The notes below the pieces were generated by a model. The model made no database searches. It saw nothing but the letters and a program-made list of their open reading frames with translations, and was not told the DNA's origin. The position numbers were made by a program, and so were the translations under genes. This document shows positions 59,159 to 64,000 of a DNA stretch of 64,000 bases, piece after piece; the stretch's first letter is position 1, and each line of letters starts with the position of its first letter. The DNA is taken from contig NC_080559.1 of assembly GCF_030253575.1 (NCBI RefSeq), forward strand, positions 28,484,501-28,548,500. The letters run 5' to 3'. Source of the stretch: Rhododendron vialii. Lineage: Eukaryota; Streptophyta; Magnoliopsida; Ericales; Ericaceae.

Positions 59159-59854
59159 TCACTTCTTCTTCTCCCCACCTCCGGCAGACCTGCATGCCAT
59201 GCCAAAAATAATGATAAGAACATGAGTTAATCTAAAGCTTCCAAACATCAATCTATCTTTCTTGGTGAAATGCTTCTATGGTTCCAAGTTCTTTAAAAGG
59301 TTCTCAACATGGAAAACCTGGAGCACAAAATGCGAATTTCACGACATGAGTAATTTCTGGTGATATTGGCAAGAAAAGTAGGAAAACTACCTCATCTTGC
59401 GGAGGACATTAGACATCTCCTCACGCTTCTTCTTGGCTCGCTTGTGAGTGCCCAGCTTTCTCTTTGCCACTTTCAGTGCGCGCTTGTCTTTTCCAACTTT
59501 AAGAAGTTCAGTAATCCTTTTCTCGTATGGTGCAAACCCAGCAACTTCTCTTATCAGGTTCCTCACAAAGTGGACTCTTTTGCTGGTTTTCTAAAGCACA
59601 AACCCCAAATCCACCAAACATTTAGCCCCACTTACAATCTCAAACATGTAAATGTAATCATTGCATTCACACTATTAATGTGAGATAAAAACATCAAAAA
59701 GATTTATATAGCTGCGACTGAAGTGAATTCAAGAGGTAGAGAATCAACTAACCCCTTTCCTATCAGATGGGCGTGGAGCCAATTCTTTCTTGGTCACAAC
59801 ATGACCTTTGTTTAAACCCACAAAGACGCCACTGTTTGGCTGTTTTGGAGCCAT
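59159..59854 (-). CDS. RPL36: Cytosolic ribosomal protein eL36 (L36e), complete
   Basis: Large-subunit ribosomal protein of cytosolic translation. Three coding exons: 59854-59753 (34 aa), 59590-59391 and 59189-59159, total 333 nt, 110 aa, a normal length for plant eL36. The protein begins [20 protein letters not shown], contains [20 protein letters not shown] and [17 protein letters not shown], and ends AGGGEKKK; it is highly basic. The ATG lies two bases after a splice acceptor, so the 5'UTR is split: a leader exon (about 60435-60380) ends in the donor GAAG|GTAAAC and a roughly 525-bp intron separates it from the coding part. That intron carries a SINE. The neighbour on the right is divergently transcribed. 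Confidence 0.97.
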
Positions 59855-59955
59855 ACCTGCTTCAATAACACACCCAAATGCACTCCAGTTAGTTTCTTTC
59901 TTTCTTTCCCTTTTTTTCAGCTTGTTAGTGCTTCACAACAAACTTGCAAAATGTA

Positions 59956-60125
59956 AATGCATAACAGTTTTTTTTTTTTTTGCCCAACATAGGATGTTAG
60001 ATGTTAGTATATGTTAAATTACTATGAGGGCTAACCTCCTGTCAATAGGAGTCAAATCCTAACCTTACGCTTCAAAAGAGCGCTGCACGACCATTGGGCC
60101 AAACCCCAAGGTCAATGCATAGCAG
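59956..60125 (-). mobile_element. tRNA-derived SINE with poly(A) tail and target duplication
   Basis: On the minus strand the body runs from 60113 to 59982. It starts near GGGGTTTGGCCCAATGGTC (like a tRNA A box, TRGCNNAGTGG), then has GGATTTGACTCC (like a B box, GGTTCGANTCC), and ends in GGGC plus A14 (59981-59968). AATGCATAACAG (59956-59967) and AATGCATAGCAG (60114-60125) flank it as an 11-of-12 target duplication. It is inserted in the 5'UTR intron of the eL36 gene in the same orientation as that gene. Confidence 0.8.
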
Positions 60126-60439
60126 TTTGAACAACAAAAGCGTGAATTACAGAGACAGACGACGAACACCATGTATATACTCGAATTGGGTTATCAAGAA
60201 CAGTGAAAAGATTGGTTTTTCTCAGTGGCAACAGATGACAAACAGATATATGTAGGCACAGTTAAACTCGCAAAATCAACTGAAGTTCAGTTTACATGAA
60301 AGCACCAAATTTTCAAAACCAGAGAGTATGAGTAAAGATGAATAGAAGATCGAGAAGATTGTTGCAGATTATTGTTTACCTTCAATTGCTGGGATAATCT
60401 GCTGAGATCTGAGACAGGTTGAACCGTTGAAGGAAGAAC

Positions 60440-60468
60440 TAGGGTTTTGGGAGGTAGAATTTATATAT
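60440..60468 (-). promoter_or_regulatory. Telo-box and TATA box of the eL36 gene
   Basis: On the minus strand TATATAAA (60467-60460) is followed about 12 bp later by AAACCCTA (60447-60440), the telo-box typical of plant ribosomal-protein promoters. The leader exon starts just after this, at about 60435. The spacing fits a TATA-directed start site. Confidence 0.65.
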
Positions 60469-61777
60469 GTCGACCTTTGGAGTTGGGGGAATTGATATCC
60501 ACATCCCCATTCCCATTTCTCCACCTACACCCTTTTCTTTTCTTTTCTTTTTTTTTTTCTCTTTTTGGATGAAGTTATTAATGCCTTGGTTGGACGATGT
60601 TTTGAAAAATTTTGAGTTTGATTTTTGGATAATGAGTGAAGAGAGAAATTAAGGTAATAATTGGAGATAGGGATAATGAGTGAAGAGAGATAGAGAGAAA
60701 AATAATAATAATGATTGAAGAGAATAAAAAAGAAAGACTGATGATTAAAAATAGAGGTTATTTTTTAGTTTTTGAATTGTAATTTTTTTTTTCAAAATTT
60801 AATCCAAACAAGACATAAAATGCCCTTGTATTTTATAAAATACAGGGACATTTTAGTAATGGGGAGTGTGTATATCAATTTCTTTGGAGTTGTACGGAGA
60901 TAATGAGAAAAGGCTGGGGCAAATTTGGTACTTGGATTGCTATTAGTGGAATTATTTCTTGCAATTAGAAAAGTAAATATAGTTTCTCTTGCGGGTGATT
61001 GTTTTTTTTTTTTTTTGGAAAAAGCTATATATGCTGTTGATTTAGGAAAAAAAGGAAATTAATTTTCACACTTTATTTTTTGATATTCACTCTCATTTTT
61101 TCTATTTTTTAGAGTTAAAAGTGATTTTTTTTTTGTTAAAAGACAAAAAAATAAGTGTAAATATAAAAAAGGAGAGTGTGAAAAGCAATTTTAAAAAAAT
61201 TTATTTTTTGTAAGACCACAAAAATAGCCACTTCAATCTTATTGCTTAAAACATGTACCAAATAGTCATTTTCAAAAGAATTAAATGTCATCAATAGAGA
61301 ACAATAATTATAAATTATAACGATCAAGTTTGACTTAAATTAATATATTTTGCAAATAGTCAGTATTATTAAGGTTTGACCAATTTTTGTTTAATTTTTC
61401 ATCAAATATTTTTGAAACAATTGTACGTTTTATAGAGAAGAATCGGAAAAAAAAAAAAAAACAGAAAAGAATTAATAATCTCTGATTAGATAGTAATGAT
61501 AAGACGACAAACAATAAAGATTGTAGACATCTTTCACCTTATGTGAATGCTTTTAATTTTTTATCATAATTTTTTACTCTTTAAAATGTATTCGTCGAGT
61601 AAAAATAAAAATAAAATTGCAAAATCCAAGCTTGATATAATTCGAGTAAATAGCATGAACTTACATGCTGCGCCGCAACATCCAAACCCCATCATGAACT
61701 TGTATGAATCTCTTTCTTCGCATATTCTGTAATTAGAAAATAGCTCTTCCTCGGGTTCAAATTGGTAGAGTCTACCA
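60469..61777. other. AT-rich divergent promoter spacer
   Basis: This is head-to-head space between the eL36 and prolyl 4-hydroxylase genes. It has very long A and T tracts (60545-60560, 61000-61020, 61445-61462) and no open frame of interest. No element ends were recognised. Confidence 0.5.
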
Positions 61778-64000
61778 ATGGCGTCCCTTCTTCCAATTCT
61801 CCTCCTTTTGGCTTTCGCGTGTTGTGTTTCCAGCCTCTACGCAGAAACGTAAGAAACCCATCTCGATTTCTCGTACTTTTAGGTTGACTTTTGCTTTTGT
61901 TTGATTGAATGAAGGTTCTATTGGTTATTGGAAATAGTTGTTAATCGTCAGCAATATAGGTATAGGCTTGGACTTGAATTGATTCCGCGCACTGCATATA
62001 TGAATTTGAGGGACTAAAATGCTTGTAATTTTGTCGGGCTATAATCTCTGATTGGAATTTCTCTTCGCCCTCCGATATTTTTGTTTTCTTGAACAATTGG
62101 TAGAATTGCTCGAGTGAGGTTGGTACCGCGATAGGCTTTATTATTTGTTTATTAAAACAACAAAATTACGCAACAGTGAAACTAAAGTATGGGCTTCAAT
62201 TTGTAACGAAGTTTAAGTTACGAGTCTTACGCCATTGATTTGGATTTTTGGTAGTTGAAACTAGTGGGAAATCGGATGTGGCACAAATGGCCGCAGCCGA
62301 ATTTGGCCACAAAAATGGCTGAGCTCCCCACTGGACCTGGGTTTTTTGGCCTTCATGGCTTTGGCTGCCGTTTTGGCTCCCCATTGGAGATGCTCTAAAA
62401 GATTTACACTTTGTCTTGACCTTCAAGCCAAAGTATGACTGTGAAGAACGTTTGCTCAGTTGAGAGGTGAAATCAGGTTCAAAATGAAGTGCAATTTGTT
62501 ACCTTCTACTTACCAAAAAAAAACTTGTTACCTTCTACTATAACAGTTAAGTGATGGTTTTTGGAATTTCCGTAAATAAGGGCTGAGTGTGTGTTTTCGT
62601 CCTTTTTTTTTTTTCAGCTTTTAAATGACATAATTGAGCGAGAGTACGAAAGCTGATTTTTGTTGATCAATTTTTGTCTTCTCCCTATGTTGCAAATGAA
62701 ATTTTGATAGGAGAGGGGATTTTCAAGGCAACCACCATAGTCTGAGGGAGGATAGTAATTAATACTGCCACCGTATAACTGGAGAATAGTTTTTTTGAAT
62801 TGAAAGCAGCCAATTTTCATCATTCTGAAATGGTGAAAAAATGTCGGCGACAGTGCTATCCTGTTTGTTGCTTTGAAGCTAATTGTATGCTAAGATTACA
62901 CTACGCTCTACTTCAAAATGACAAATAAAGTTCAAGTGGAGTAAAGAAACTTCAGTTAAGTTTGCTTCTTCCAAGAAGCGATATCTATCTGATTGGATGA
63001 ATAGACAGTATAGTTTTACTTTGCATATTTTATAAATATGTTGCAGTCTACAATGATATTCAAAACCAACTTACAAGTGAGAACAAGTGATTCTAAGTCT
63101 TTCAGGTCCTCCATCCGTTGTTTCTAGTGTGCCTTGTCTGCTAGTCTTCACAAAACTAGTCTGCAATGTGCATGAACTTGCGACAGGGGCATACAGCTAT
63201 TTGTATAAAGAGTTCTGGATATGTTACTCCTCAATATATGAAGTATGAACAAAACTAATTTACGTTCGAAATTACTTTTTGCTCTTGGATGGCATGGATA
63301 AATTTGGATCCTCAATAAGGCTCAAACTAGTCCTTTGTATACGGAAGATTTAAATCAACTTTTCATGGGAACTAAGTATATTCTTGCTATTCAACTCTCG
63401 TACTTCAGTGATGATCATACATCACTCACTTTTTAACCCATGTTCTTTAGCTACATAAGTTGCTGAAAGTAGATTTGCGACGTTTTAATTAAAACTGAAT
63501 GCTTTTGATACATTAAGGTGTTGCTAATTATCCCTTCCATTTGTCTTCAGTAGCCGAAAGGAATTGAGAAGCAAGTATGTGAACCAAAAAAGTATCATAC
63601 AATTGGGCCGTCCAATTAAGTACAACCGAATCAACCCATCACAAGTTGTCCAACTCTCTTGGCGACCAAGGTCAGGTACTCTAATGTATCCTCTGTTGCT
63701 TCTTCATGTCCTTTATGTGATGTGTCTTGATAGTAACATGGTATAGGCGTATAGTAATATAATCATGGCAAACCCTGTTGTTGTTTGTGATTTCAATGCA
63801 CATTGTGATTTGTTAGTTTTTTCAACGTTCCCAGTATGGTAGTTGTTACTTGTTATATAACAAAAAAAAAAAAACTATGTGTTTATCGTGAATTCTATGT
63901 CTTTCTTGTTCTAATCATCTGAAAAATGGCCTTATTTTACTTGGGACAGGGTCTTCTTATATAGAGGTTTTCTATCAGAAGAGGAGTGTGACCACCTTAT
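61778..64000 (+). CDS. Prolyl 4-hydroxylase, N-terminal part, cut by window edge
   Basis: Fe(II)/2-oxoglutarate-dependent enzyme that hydroxylates proline in extensins, arabinogalactan proteins and related secreted proteins in the ER/Golgi. Exons seen: 61778-61848, 63551-63670, and 63950 onward (open at 64000). The protein starts MASLLPILLLLAFACCVSSL, a classic signal peptide or anchor. It continues SRKELRSKYVNQ, then VVQLSWRPRVFLYRGFLSEE followed by ECDHL, the conserved start of the plant P4H catalytic domain (compare LSWTPRVFLYEGFLSDEECDH). The iron-binding HxD..H residues and any ShK-like C-terminal domain lie beyond the edge. Intron 1 is about 1.7 kb and contains the micro-insertion at 62496 and a one-ended MITE-like fragment at 62260-62400 (..CCATTGGAGATGCTCT). 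Confidence 0.93.
62496..62539 (+). mobile_element. Micro-insertion with poly(A) and 15-bp duplication
   Basis: TTGTTACCTTCTACT occurs at 62496-62510 and again at 62525-62539, enclosing TACC plus nine A and a C. It is the same design as the events at 14726, 26390 and possibly 4517, and the junction again reads CTTACC followed by A. Confidence 0.7.

Noticed and set aside
62260..62400. MITE-like fragment ending CCATTGGAGATGCTCT in the P4H intron
   Set aside because: The opposite terminus is missing; mentioned under the gene only.
1..64000. tRNA, rRNA, riboswitch, prophage or bacterial operon signals
   Set aside because: None were recognised; the only tRNA-like sequence is the SINE head at 60070-60113, and gene structure is plainly plant nuclear.

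Overview
The window is nuclear DNA of a flowering plant, almost certainly a eudicot. Genes are split by many short GT..AG introns, the introns and spacers are AT-rich, (GA)n/(CT)n runs are common, and five conserved plant protein genes can be read exon by exon. The abundance of GA microsatellites and the style of the repeats would fit an asterid such as a member of the Ericales, but that is a weak guess. All splice sites were placed by eye from GT/AG, reading frame and remembered family sequence; total coding lengths come out divisible by three in every complete gene, which is a strong internal check.

Layout. (1) 196-2645, minus: first two exons of a conserved plant gene of unknown function that runs off the left edge. 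(2) 2646-7614: spacer with small inverted-repeat transposons (MITEs) and one strong RNA-like hairpin. (3) 7615-31702, minus: complete 34-exon gene for tripeptidyl peptidase II (1,355 aa), whose longest intron carries a hAT-type element with a perfect 8-bp target duplication. (4) 31703-34671: head-to-head promoter spacer holding a Mutator-like MITE (9-bp duplication) and a 987-bp hAT-type element (8-bp duplication). (5) 34672-46823, plus: complete 18-exon gene for CPSF100, with a 5.7-kb intron that contains a solo LTR and a tandem TRIM retrotransposon array. (6) 47270-49352: a MITE cluster and a decayed F-box/DUF295 gene. (7) 50417-57845, plus: 10-exon gene for a predicted plastid, membrane-anchored SLH-domain coiled-coil protein (969 aa). 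(8) 59159-59854, minus: ribosomal protein eL36, with a SINE in its 5'UTR intron and a telo-box/TATA promoter. (9) 61778-64000, plus: start of a prolyl 4-hydroxylase gene cut by the right edge.

The genes do not form a pathway; they are independent housekeeping genes: cytosolic peptide turnover, mRNA 3'-end formation, a plastid protein, translation, and cell-wall or secretory protein hydroxylation. The CPSF100 and SLH-protein genes are, from memory, also neighbours in Arabidopsis (At5g23880/At5g23890), so that pair looks like conserved microsynteny.

I saw no new enzymatic or defence system. What stands out is the record of non-autonomous mobile elements: several have target-site duplications readable to the base, one MITE family carries CACGTG (G-box) motifs, one LTR holds a cluster of perfect palindromes, and four tiny poly(A) insertions flanked by duplications look like extremely truncated retroposon ends.
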